Shown piece by piece: positions 1-6,582 of a stretch of 8,137 bases of DNA. Position 1 is the stretch's first letter. Each line of letters opens with the position of its first letter. Made by a program: the position numbers and the translations under genes. Source of the stretch: Chromatiaceae bacterium (lineage in GTDB: Bacteria; Pseudomonadota; Gammaproteobacteria; Chromatiales; Chromatiaceae); contig JAFGTZ010000362.1 in the NCBI GenBank assembly GCA_016938795.1, positions 1 to 8,137 of the forward strand. The letters run 5' to 3'. Under the pieces are notes generated by a model that worked only from the letters and a program-made list of their open reading frames with translations, did no database searches and was not told the DNA's origin.

Positions 1-5
1 ACATC

Positions 6-713
6 ATGGCATCCACGCTGGTTTCACTTGGTTTTCTGGGTGCGCTTTTTGGTGGCGGTGATGGCGCGAATGACTGCGCGCTCGAGGCTGAGCGGGCGGC
101 GCGCACCATGGCGCGCATCGAGGCGCAATGGCCGTTGCGGCCCGCGACCGACCCACTGAATCGGCATGTGCAGCAACTCGCCGAGCGCATCGCGCGCGTC
201 GCTCCCGAGGCCGCGCCGCTGCGCCTGACGCTGGTGCGCAACCTCGAACCCCTGGCCTTTTCCGCCGGGGCGGGCGAGATTGTGCTCAGCGATGGACTGC
301 TGCTCTTCGTGCGGGATCGTGCGCAACTCGCCGCCGTGCTGGCCCACGAGCTGGCGCATCAGCTGCTTGGGCATTTCTGCGCCTCCAACCGCACGGACGA
401 ACGCATCCGCATCGGCGGCGTGACCCAGCATTTCGATCTGACGCGCGAAATCGAAGCCGACCGCGAGGCGGTTCATCTGCTCGCCGCTGCGGGCTTCGAT
501 CCCTCGGCCATGGCGGACATTCTGGCCTGCCTGATCGAGTCGGGCGCCCCCGACGAGACGCTGGCTATCCGCTTGCGCGCGCTCGGCGATCCGCCCCGAG
601 GCGGCGGAGCCAATTCGGTCGAGGACAGCCGCCGATTCAACCAGCTGCGCGCCCAGCTGGCCAAGGAACTCAGCGGTCTAGGCGCGCCTGGGGTCTGCCA
701 TCCGCCGCGCTAA
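6..713 (+). CDS. M48-family zinc metallopeptidase, N-terminus possibly upstream of window
   Basis: Zinc endopeptidase of the M48 type. In Gram-negative bacteria small members of this family (LoiP and YcaL, about 250 aa) act in the cell envelope on misfolded proteins; that role here is inference. The HEXXH site is seen directly as AHELAHQLLGH, with H114 and H118 as zinc ligands and E115 as the catalytic base. Downstream, EIEADREA supplies the ExxAD motif, with E148 the likely third zinc ligand. A helical stretch before the site (ERAARTMARIEAQWP) and the strand LTLVRNLEPLAFSAGAGEIVLSDGLL match the usual M48 layout. There is no TPR tail, unlike BepA. The first ATG lies five bases from the window edge, has no visible ribosome binding site, and its frame stays open to the edge. 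The N-terminus is hydrophobic but lacks the basic residues of a normal signal peptide, so the real start may lie outside the window. It converges on the chemoreceptor gene with 64 bp between stops. Confidence 0.85.
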   Translation: MASTLVSLGFLGALFGGGDGANDCALEAERAARTMARIEAQWPLRPATDPLNRHVQQLAERIARVAPEAAPLRLTLVRNLEPLAFSAGAGEIVLSDGLLLFVRDRAQLAAVLAHELAHQLLGHFCASNRTDERIRIGGVTQHFDLTREIEADREAVHLLAAAGFDPSAMADILACLIESGAPDETLAIRLRALGDPPRGGGANSVEDSRRFNQLRAQLAKELSGLGAPGVCHPPR

Positions 714-733
714 GGCGCATGGCGGTCTGCGCC
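714..733. terminator. Weak hairpin between convergent genes
   Basis: Immediately after the TAA of the peptidase gene, GGCGCA (714-719) is the exact reverse complement of TGCGCC (728-733), giving a 6-bp GC-only-plus-one stem with an 8-base loop. Neither strand has a T-run after the stem, so it is not a classical intrinsic terminator. Its place between two converging genes makes a bidirectional pausing or terminating role plausible. Confidence 0.3.
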
Positions 734-777
734 CCTACCCGGAGCATGAAACAACGCTGTTATCTGCTCTCGCACCT

Positions 778-3459
778 CTAACGCTGCGGCGCGGGCAGGC
801 GCGCCACAGCGCCGCCGTCGAGCCGGAACACCGCGACCGTTTGGGCCAGGGTGTGGGTCTGCTCGGTCAGACTTTCGGCGGCGGCGGCAGCCTCCTCGAC
901 CAGGGCGGCGTTCTGCTGGGTCATTTCGTCCATTTGCGAGACGGCGCGTGCAATCTGCTCGATACCCGAACTTTGCTCGCGCGAGGCGCGCGCGATGGCC
1001 TCGATAAGCGCGGCCACGCGCTCGAAGCTTGTGACCATTTCATCCATGGTGCCGCCGGCCTCACCCGCAAGCGCCGCGCCCTGTTCAATCTGAGTGACTG
1101 AGCCGGTGATGAGCGCCTTGATTTCCTTGGCGGCACTAGCCGAGCGCTGGGCCAGGTTGCGCACCTCGGAGGCCACCACCGCAAAGCCGCGCCCCTGCTC
1201 GCCCGCGCGCGCCGCCTCGACCGAGGCGTTGAGGGCGAGGATGTTGGTCTGGAAGGCAATGCCATCGATGACCCCAATGATGTCGGCAATCTGACGACTG
1301 GAGGCGGCGATGCTTGACATGGTCTCAACGAGCTGGCGCACCCGCGCCCCGCTCTCGCCGGCCACTGCGTTGACCTGCTGGGTCAGGCCGTTGGCCTGTT
1401 CGGCATCGCTGGCATTCTGGCTCACGGTGGCGTTGAGTTGCTCCATGGAGCTGGAGGTTTGCTCCAGACTGGCCGCCTGCTGCTCGGTGCGCGCGGACAG
1501 ATCGCTGTTGCCGGTGGCAATCTCGCCCGCCGCGCTGTCGATGGCCGCCGAGACCTCGAGAATGCGCCCCACCACCTCGCGCAGCCGCGCCACCGTGGTG
1601 TTGGTGTCATCCTTGAGCTGACCAAAGGTGCCTTGATAGTCGCCCTCGATGGTGCGCGAGAGATTGCCCTCGGCAATGGCCTCGAGCACCTTAGCCACAT
1701 CGGCAAGCCCCGTGGAGACGATATCGAGCAGCCGGTTGAGACCCTCGGCCACCTGGCGGAAAAAGCCGCTCTTGCCGGCCAGCTCCATGCGGCGACTGAA
1801 ATCGCCGGCAGTGGCGGCTGCAATGAGCCCGGCGATGTCGCGCTCGGCCAGCACCTCGGCGCTGCGGTCGATCCACTGGGTCACACGCCCGATATAGACA
1901 CCGTCCTCATCATAGATGGGCGTGGCGGTAAAGTGCAGATGACGCCCGCCGAGCAGGGTATCGAAGGTGCGCGAGCCGTCGAGCTTGGCGCGAAAGGCGG
2001 TGCGCACTTGATCGTCCTCGAAATAGTCGGCGAGACTGGTCCCAAACATGGCGTCCGCGCTCAAGCCGGGAAAACGTGCGGCAATGGCCTCGGCAATGGC
2101 CTGCCAGAGGTCGTGCGCGGCCTTGTTCATGTACACCAGCCGGTTGGTCTGATCGGAGAAGGTGACCGGAACCGTCACATGATCGAGTCCGGAGCGCACC
2201 TGAAAATTCTCCCTGAGCATGCGACGACTGGCCTGCTGATCATAGTCGAGGCGTGCCTGTACCGTCTTGACCGCGCTGAGTATGTCGCCGAGTTCATCAC
2301 CGCTCGGCACCTGGATGCGCGTGCTGTAATCGCCTTCGGCAATGGCGCCCAGATGATGCAGGGTGAGGCGCAGCGGCCCGGCAATCTTGCGCACCAGCCA
2401 GATGCCAAGCAGGAGGGCCGCCAGCGCGGCCAGCGACCCAAACGCCAGGGCCTGACGCTCGGCGGTTCGTGCTGCGTCAACAAAGGCCGCGCGCTCCAGG
2501 CGAGAGACCTCATCCACCCGCGCGCGCAACGCCTCGATGGCCACCTTGTAGTGGCGCCAGAGCGGATTGGCCTCGTTGGTGTAGAGTCGGCGCGCACCAA
2601 CCAGATCATGGGCGTCGAGCCGCGCCAGCACATCGCGCTCGATTGCACCCTGACGCCCGCGCTCGCGCGCGATGAGATCGAGCGCCGCCAGCGCCTCGGA
2701 ATCCTCACCCTGATGAGCGCGCGCCGAGGCGAGCGCCTCGTTGAAGGCTTGGTCGGAATCGCGCAGATTGCGCCGCGCCTGCTCGTCGTCGGTATACATG
2801 AGCAAATGGCGCATGGCGGCGATCATCTGCAAGCCATGGCTGAACATCTCGTGATAGGCGCGCTCCAGCACCAGGGTTTCGGCATCGAGATGGCGCATCT
2901 GCTCGGTCGCCTGACGCAGACTGAGCAGGGCGGTGGCGAGCGCCAGGGCGAAGAGCGCCGCAATGATCAAGAGACCGCCCGGCAGGGCGCGACGAATGGC
3001 CAGCGAGTTGATGCCCGAGATCAGCCGCGCCGCCCAGGGGCGTGGCGCACGTCCGGCGCGCAGCCGTGCGTGCTCACGCTCGGCGGCGGCAATCTGCTCG
3101 GGGCTTGCCTGACGGCGCACCGAGACATAGCTGGTGATGACACCCTTCTCGCGTACCGGCGAGACCGTGGCCTCGACCCAGTAGAAATCGCCATTCTTGC
3201 AGCGATTCTTCACCAGACCGCTCCAGGAATGCCCGGCCTGAATGGTCTGCCACATCTCGGCGAAGCAGGCCGGCGGCATGTCGGGGTGGCGGATGATGTT
3301 ATGCGCCGCCCCAACCAGTTCGGCCTCGCTGAAACCACTGACCTCAACGAATGCCTCATTCACCGACAGAATGCGACCCTCAAGATCGGTCCGCAAGACC
3401 AGCAACTGGTTCTCGCGCAGTCTTCGTTCGGTACCGGTTTGCGACGCTTGGGTGCTCAT
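778..3459 (-). CDS. Methyl-accepting chemotaxis protein with Aer-type PAS, periplasmic domain, HAMP units and second PAS
   Basis: Transmembrane chemoreceptor that would control CheA through CheW. Domain order from the translation: PAS at about residues 15-118; TM1 about 160-180; periplasmic, largely helical segment about 183-337 (four-helix-bundle-like); TM2 about 338-356; HAMP about 357-410; second PAS about 420-530; two HAMP-like units about 540-582 and 590-630; signalling region about 640-875. The first PAS carries NIIRHPDMP (R57, H58, D60), W70, W79 and KNRCKNG, which match E. coli Aer at the same residue numbers as far as I recall that sequence, so FAD binding is a fair inference. The conserved hairpin tip is present (AFQTNILALNASVEAARAGE, about 735-754). 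Methylation-consensus pairs are visible at E666/Q667, E673/Q674 and E855/E856. There is no C-terminal NWETF-like CheR tether; the protein ends LPAPQR. Start: ATG with GAGAG seven bases upstream. No che genes lie nearby, so it is an orphan receptor. The family is certain; the ligands are unknown. Confidence 0.96.
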   Translation of the reverse strand: MSTQASQTGTERRLRENQLLVLRTDLEGRILSVNEAFVEVSGFSEAELVGAAHNIIRHPDMPPACFAEMWQTIQAGHSWSGLVKNRCKNGDFYWVEATVSPVREKGVITSYVSVRRQASPEQIAAAEREHARLRAGRAPRPWAARLISGINSLAIRRALPGGLLIIAALFALALATALLSLRQATEQMRHLDAETLVLERAYHEMFSHGLQMIAAMRHLLMYTDDEQARRNLRDSDQAFNEALASARAHQGEDSEALAALDLIARERGRQGAIERDVLARLDAHDLVGARRLYTNEANPLWRHYKVAIEALRARVDEVSRLERAAFVDAARTAERQALAFGSLAALAALLLGIWLVRKIAGPLRLTLHHLGAIAEGDYSTRIQVPSGDELGDILSAVKTVQARLDYDQQASRRMLRENFQVRSGLDHVTVPVTFSDQTNRLVYMNKAAHDLWQAIAEAIAARFPGLSADAMFGTSLADYFEDDQVRTAFRAKLDGSRTFDTLLGGRHLHFTATPIYDEDGVYIGRVTQWIDRSAEVLAERDIAGLIAAATAGDFSRRMELAGKSGFFRQVAEGLNRLLDIVSTGLADVAKVLEAIAEGNLSRTIEGDYQGTFGQLKDDTNTTVARLREVVGRILEVSAAIDSAAGEIATGNSDLSARTEQQAASLEQTSSSMEQLNATVSQNASDAEQANGLTQQVNAVAGESGARVRQLVETMSSIAASSRQIADIIGVIDGIAFQTNILALNASVEAARAGEQGRGFAVVASEVRNLAQRSASAAKEIKALITGSVTQIEQGAALAGEAGGTMDEMVTSFERVAALIEAIARASREQSSGIEQIARAVSQMDEMTQQNAALVEEAAAAAESLTEQTHTLAQTVAVFRLDGGAVARLPAPQR

Positions 3460-3576
3460 GCGGATACTCTCGTGCCTTGGGTTCTGAGTGGGCGGACCAT
3501 GCAGAGGTCATTGTAGCCGCCGGCGCGGCCCGGGCGGATAGAATGATGCCCTTTCCACCAACAGCCGCGAGCAACC
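3460..3576. promoter_or_regulatory. Divergent intergenic region, chemoreceptor / thioesterase
   Basis: This 117-bp gap must hold the promoters of both flanking genes. Candidate -10 hexamers are TACAAT on the minus strand (3510-3515) for the receptor and TAGAAT on the plus strand (3539-3544) for the thioesterase. Neither has a convincing -35 at 16-18 bp, so both are tentative. I do not see a clear sigma-28 type element for the receptor. Confidence 0.35.
3467..3471 (-). promoter_or_regulatory. Shine-Dalgarno of the chemoreceptor gene
   Basis: On the minus strand GAGAG lies seven bases before the ATG at 3457-3459. With the colinearity of the first PAS to Aer, this fixes the start of the receptor. 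Confidence 0.6.
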
Positions 3577-4008
3577 ATGCGCAGCGCCCCCTTTGAACAC
3601 CGCTTTCGTGTCGCCCTGCACGATACCGATGCCGCCGGCGTGCTCTTTTTCGGCCATCTGTTCCGCCACGCCCATGACGCCTACGAAGCCTTGATGGCGC
3701 ACAGCGGACTGCCGCTCGATGCGCTGATTCGCGCCGCTGAGTGGCATCTGCCGCTGGTACATGCCGAGGCCGATTATGGCGCGCCGCTGCGCCACGGCGA
3801 GCAGGTGCGGGTCACCATCGAGGTGCTGGAGCTGGGTCAGCGCGCCTTTACGCTGGGATACCGCTTTGCACTTGAGGATGGTCGCGAGGCGGCGCGGGCG
3901 CGCACCGTGCATGTCTGCATCGAGGCGGCGGCGGGGGTCTCTAGACCGCTGCCCGAGTCGCTGCGCGCGGCGCTCGCACCCTATCGAAGCGCAGCCTCGG
4001 GCGACTGA
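3577..4008 (+). CDS. Hotdog-fold 4HBT thioesterase, resembling 1,4-dihydroxy-2-naphthoyl-CoA hydrolase
   Basis: Single hotdog domain of 143 aa, normal length for the 4-hydroxybenzoyl-CoA thioesterase family, expected to be a cytosolic acyl-CoA hydrolase. The N-terminal signature HDTDAAGVLFFGHLFRHAHD is present, with D18 aligning with the catalytic Asp of YbgC (DTD). The middle and end, LPLVHAEADYGAPLRHGE, then ARTVHVCIEA and PLPESLRAAL, recall the cyanobacterial/plant DHNA-CoA thioesterase (MenI, Slr0204) more than YbgC. If so, it would release DHNA in menaquinone or phylloquinone synthesis. This assignment rests on remembered sequence similarity; no men genes are in the window, and a general acyl-CoA thioesterase is the alternative. 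Start: ATG at 3577, preceded by only a weak purine stretch (GCGAG). The stop is one base from the stop of the opposing thioesterase gene. Confidence 0.85.
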   Translation: MRSAPFEHRFRVALHDTDAAGVLFFGHLFRHAHDAYEALMAHSGLPLDALIRAAEWHLPLVHAEADYGAPLRHGEQVRVTIEVLELGQRAFTLGYRFALEDGREAARARTVHVCIEAAAGVSRPLPESLRAALAPYRSAASGD

Positions 4009-4009
4009 T

Positions 4010-4369
4010 TCAGCCCTCGGGGAGCGCCGTCTTGCGCCCCTCGGCATCCACATTCACGAAGGTCATGCAGGTCGAAAAGATGGATTCCTGCTCGCCGCTG
4101 CCGAGATGCTCGGCGAACACCTCGACGGCATAGGTCAGCGAGGTGCGCCCCTGGCTCCGCTTGCTGGAGGTGAAGCGCAGCACCGCGCCCTGACGCACCG
4201 AGCGATGAAACTCCACGCTGTCCATGGCCACGGTAACCAGACGACTGCCCGGATGGTCGCGGCTCGCGGCAATCCAGGCGATTTCATCGACCCATTTGAG
4301 CAGAAAACCGCCAAACAGATCGCCATAATGATTCAGGTGCTCGGGACGCACCACCTTGAAGCTTTCCAC
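4010..4369 (-). CDS. Acyl-CoA thioesterase, YciA/BACH-type hotdog protein
   Basis: Small hotdog-fold thioesterase, 119 aa from the chosen start, cytosolic, expected to hydrolyse acyl-CoA to free acid and CoA. The family signature is seen as VRPEHLNHYGDLFGGFLLKW followed by VDE: N13, G16, the FGG turn and D28. D28 aligns with the catalytic Asp (D44) of Haemophilus YciA (HI0827). The strand SVEFHRSVRQGAVLRFTSS and the closing strand CMTFVNVDAEGRK fit the fold. The frame is open to a GTG at 4394-4396 (128 aa), but that codon has no ribosome binding site. The GTG at 4367-4369 has GAGGG seven bases upstream and gives the short N-terminus normal for this group, so I prefer it. It converges on a different hotdog thioesterase with one base between stops. 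The substrate cannot be read from the sequence. Confidence 0.88.
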   Translation of the reverse strand: MESFKVVRPEHLNHYGDLFGGFLLKWVDEIAWIAASRDHPGSRLVTVAMDSVEFHRSVRQGAVLRFTSSKRSQGRTSLTYAVEVFAEHLGSGEQESIFSTCMTFVNVDAEGRKTALPEG

Positions 4370-4376
4370 ACCTAAT

Positions 4377-4381
4377 CCCTC
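4377..4381 (-). promoter_or_regulatory. Shine-Dalgarno deciding the GTG start of the YciA-type gene
   Basis: On the minus strand GAGGG is followed by seven bases and then GTG (4367-4369). The upstream in-frame GTG at 4394-4396 lacks any such element, so this motif decides the start. Confidence 0.55.
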
Positions 4382-4582
4382 ACTCAAGCCAGACACGCAC
4401 TGACAGAGCGCGAGCCCAGAGAACAGACAACGCCGATTCAGCTTCGAGCCGACCGCTTTTGGCGTTGCGTGACAGATGCCGCCGCACCCCTTTCGCCCAG
4501 CGCATCATCCACTCCGCACGGAGCCGCACAAGCCAGATTAACCCGTCCGGGGGATCGGTGTGTCATTGGATGCCGAGAATGC

Positions 4583-4606
4583 GCGCCCTGGCCGGAGCCT
4601 GGGCGC
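4583..4606 (-). terminator. Candidate terminator hairpin downstream of the glycosyltransferase gene
   Basis: GCGCCC (4583-4588) pairs with GGGCGC (4601-4606). After a single T/T mismatch, GGC (4590-4592) pairs with GCC (4597-4599) around a four-base loop CGGA. The stem lies about 34 bases past the stop of the minus-strand glycosyltransferase gene, the right place for its terminator. There is no U-tract after it on that strand, so efficiency as an intrinsic terminator is doubtful. Confidence 0.4.
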
Positions 4607-4618
4607 TGTGACGATCCG

Positions 4619-4645
4619 ATCGCCTCAGACCCAATCGCCTCAGAC
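4619..4645. repeat. 12-bp direct repeat spanning the glycosyltransferase stop codon
   Basis: ATCGCCTCAGAC occurs at 4619-4630 and again at 4634-4645, a period of 15 bp. On the minus strand each copy contains TGA in the same frame: one is the stop of the glycosyltransferase (4640-4642), the other a second in-frame stop 15 bases further on (4625-4627). Confidence 0.8.
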
Positions 4646-6082
4646 GGGGCGACCCGACCGGAGGGTTCGTGAGCCTTCGACAAACTGCAAGCCGCCGAGT
4701 CCCACCAGTCCGCAAATCGGGAGCGCGAGAAAGAGCAACGCACTGGGTTGCTCAAGCAGGCTCAGGCTGATGAGGCCAGCGCCGAACGCCAATTCCGGCA
4801 GCCCCTGGCGCCAGCCCCGTTGACGCACTGTCAAGGCCGGGATGTTCTTTGGCGTCCGCACAAAGTCGCTGCGATGTCCAAGCACGGCCTCCAAGCCGGC
4901 ACGCGCATTGGACAGCAGCAGGCCGCTGGTGAAGGCGAGGGTCAGCGGCACATCCTGAATGAATCGCCAGACGCTCTGGCCCTCTGTGCCCAGCATGAGA
5001 AAGAGCAGTGGAGCAAGGAGCCCAAAGGCGGAGGCGATGGCGGCGATGGCGGCGAGCGCGGGCCCCGCGACCAGGACGCCGGTGATGAGCGGCAGACTGA
5101 GGAGCAGACAGGCCATCCCGACCAGAAAAGCCAGCGGCTGTGCCAGTTGCAGGCTGATCATGAGCTTTTTCCAGGGCGCGAGCAGCGAGCTTGCCCAAAG
5201 GCTGGGCATCAGCTTGAAAAAGCATTGCGCAAAGCCCTTGGTCCAGCGGAATTGCTGCGTTCGCCAGGCGCGCGCCGAGATTGGCAGCAACCCGGGAACC
5301 CGCACATCGCCAAGATAGGTGGAGCGCCAGCCGCTCAGATGCGCGCGCAGGCTCAGGTCGAGATCCTCGGTCAGGGTATCGCCATGCCAACCGCCAGCGT
5401 CCTCGATGGCGGCGCGGCGCCACAGACCACAGGTTCCATTGAAAGGAACCGGCAGGCCAAGACGACGGCGGGCCTCCTGTTCCACCTTGAAATGCGCGTC
5501 CAGAAGACGCGCCTGGGCGCGGGTCAGCAGGTTGTGCTCGGGATTGAGATGATCCCATCGGGTCTGGACATAGGCCAGACGGGAATCGGCTTGCAAGACC
5601 GCCACGGTTCGACGCAGAAAATCTGCGGGCGGAATGAAATCGGCATCGAAAATCGCCACAAAGGGGGCCGCTGATTGCTCAAGACCGGCCGCGAGCGCGC
5701 CTGCCTTGAAGGCCGTGCGCTCATGCCGATGCAACAACTCAACCTCAAAGCCGCGCTCACGCGCCTCGCTCACAGCCGCGCGGCTGATGGCAAGCGAATC
5801 GTCGGTGCTGTCATCCAGGATCTGGATGTAGAGGCGTTCCCGAGGCCAATCGAAGGCCATGACGGCGGCCAGAATCCGCTGAACAAGCTCACCCTCGTTG
5901 TAAACCGGAATCTGAACCAGAACGGCGGGCATCTCGTGCTCGTCCAAAGGTTGCAGACCAGGCGGCGTTCGGCGCGCCACAAGGCGACCGAGTGAGAGCA
6001 ACAGCAGATTGAGCGAAAATGCAAGCAGCAGGCCAAGGCCCACTGTGAGTAAATGCTCGACAGTCGGAGCAAATGCAAGCAT
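4640..6082 (-). CDS. Membrane-embedded processive family 2 glycosyltransferase, cellulose synthase-like (CslA type)
   Basis: Inverting GT2 enzyme that would polymerise sugars from an NDP-sugar on the cytoplasmic face and probably thread the chain through its own membrane helices. Layout: TM about 8-32; GT-A catalytic domain about 52-290; further hydrophobic segments about 308-332, 336-364 and 430-467. All processive-GT2 motifs are visible: IPVYNEGE, LDDSTDDS (D90, D91), FDADF (D146, D148), LTEDLD (D240 as likely catalytic base) and QQFRW (276-280). FNGTCGLWRR with AIEDAGGW resembles plant CslA (glucomannan synthase) and related bacterial enzymes. At 480 aa it is CslA-sized; I see no PilZ domain and no bcsB, bcsZ or other exopolysaccharide genes beside it. 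Start: ATG at 6080-6082 with only a weak AGG about ten bases upstream. The product (mannan, glucan or a glycolipid) cannot be decided from this sequence. Confidence 0.93.
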   Translation of the reverse strand: MLAFAPTVEHLLTVGLGLLLAFSLNLLLLSLGRLVARRTPPGLQPLDEHEMPAVLVQIPVYNEGELVQRILAAVMAFDWPRERLYIQILDDSTDDSLAISRAAVSEARERGFEVELLHRHERTAFKAGALAAGLEQSAAPFVAIFDADFIPPADFLRRTVAVLQADSRLAYVQTRWDHLNPEHNLLTRAQARLLDAHFKVEQEARRRLGLPVPFNGTCGLWRRAAIEDAGGWHGDTLTEDLDLSLRAHLSGWRSTYLGDVRVPGLLPISARAWRTQQFRWTKGFAQCFFKLMPSLWASSLLAPWKKLMISLQLAQPLAFLVGMACLLLSLPLITGVLVAGPALAAIAAIASAFGLLAPLLFLMLGTEGQSVWRFIQDVPLTLAFTSGLLLSNARAGLEAVLGHRSDFVRTPKNIPALTVRQRGWRQGLPELAFGAGLISLSLLEQPSALLFLALPICGLVGLGGLQFVEGSRTLRSGRPV

Positions 6083-6196
6083 GGAGGCGGTTACCTGAAA
6101 AAGGCGCGTTGAGGTTGATGGGTGAAGTGATGGCCGGGCTTTGTTTCACGAGTCTGTCACGCGGTCGGACCACGGACCTCGTGGAACCCTGTCCGA

Positions 6197-6220
6197 GGCG
6201 CGATTATGCTACAGCGCGCC
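6197..6220 (-). promoter_or_regulatory. Dyad with embedded -10-like hexamer, possible glycosyltransferase promoter/operator
   Basis: GGCGCG (6197-6202) and CGCGCC (6215-6220) are exact reverse complements separated by 12 bases. The spacer holds, on the minus strand, CATAAT (6203-6208), one mismatch from the -10 consensus, in an AT-rich island within GC-rich DNA. I see no good -35. A start here would give a leader of roughly 110 bases to the glycosyltransferase. Confidence 0.25.
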
Positions 6221-6236
6221 CATGTTGGGGCGGCCC

Positions 6237-6258
6237 TGCGCGTCGCCTTGCGCGTCGC
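6237..6258. repeat. Two-copy 10-bp direct repeat
   Basis: TGCGCGTCGC occurs at 6237-6246 and 6249-6258 with two bases between. It is GC-only apart from the T residues and may simply reflect local composition. Confidence 0.5.
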
Positions 6259-6582
6259 GCCGCGACTGTCATTCCTCCGCCCTCAACGACATGCGACTTC
6301 GTCCAACGCTGGGCCAGGTGTCAGTGACGAGACAACAGCGCGTATCCATCGCCTGGAAGCGTCGCGGCCAGTCAGGCATTTGTCGGCGCGGCCTCAGCCG
6401 GGACTTGGCATGGCGCAGACCGTGCCAGCGACAACCGCTCCCGCGCCCTGAAGCACCCATCGCGGAGACACACAGCCTGCGGTTTCTTGCTGTCCGCACC
6501 CGAGGAATCGTCTAAACACCGTCATCTCATCGACTCAAACCACTTTTATCCCCCGTTCAGTCAGGGTATTTTGGCGCGCGCC

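Larger units (their letters stand above)
4370..4639. other. Intergenic region without a credible gene (thioesterase leader / glycosyltransferase 3' side)
   Basis: About 270 bp between two minus-strand genes. It holds the leader of the thioesterase gene, an inverted repeat CAACGCC (4428-4434) / GGCGTTG (4461-4467) with a 26-base spacer, a small hairpin CTCC (4512-4515) / GGAG (4520-4523), a stronger hairpin at 4583-4606 and a short direct repeat at the glycosyltransferase stop. Short frames here show no recognisable protein. A TTGTCT on the minus strand (4423-4428) could be a -35 for the thioesterase gene, but I see no good -10 partner. Confidence 0.5.

Noticed and set aside
778..840. C-terminal CheR-binding pentapeptide on the receptor
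   Set aside because: The last residues are LPAPQR, with no aromatic xWxxF-type tether.
1438..3516. Long plus-strand open frame (692 codons) opposite the chemoreceptor
   Set aside because: It mirrors the high G/C third positions of the receptor gene. The translation has no recognisable domain, whereas the minus strand encodes a complete receptor.
3460..3576. Sigma-28 type flagellar promoter for the chemoreceptor
   Set aside because: I see no TAAA ... GCCGATAA-like pair at suitable spacing on the minus strand.
4748..5674. Plus-strand open frame (308 codons) opposite the glycosyltransferase
   Set aside because: It is antisense to an intact catalytic domain, and its composition is Gln/Gly/Arg-rich without motifs.
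6269..6499. Minus-strand open frame of 76 codons in the large gap, considered as a gene remnant
   Set aside because: I cannot relate it to any family, and a single short Arg-rich frame is expected by chance in GC-rich DNA.
6141..6515. Plus-strand open frame of 124 codons in the large gap
   Set aside because: Arg-rich translation, no ribosome site, no family resemblance; codon use is unlike the neighbours.
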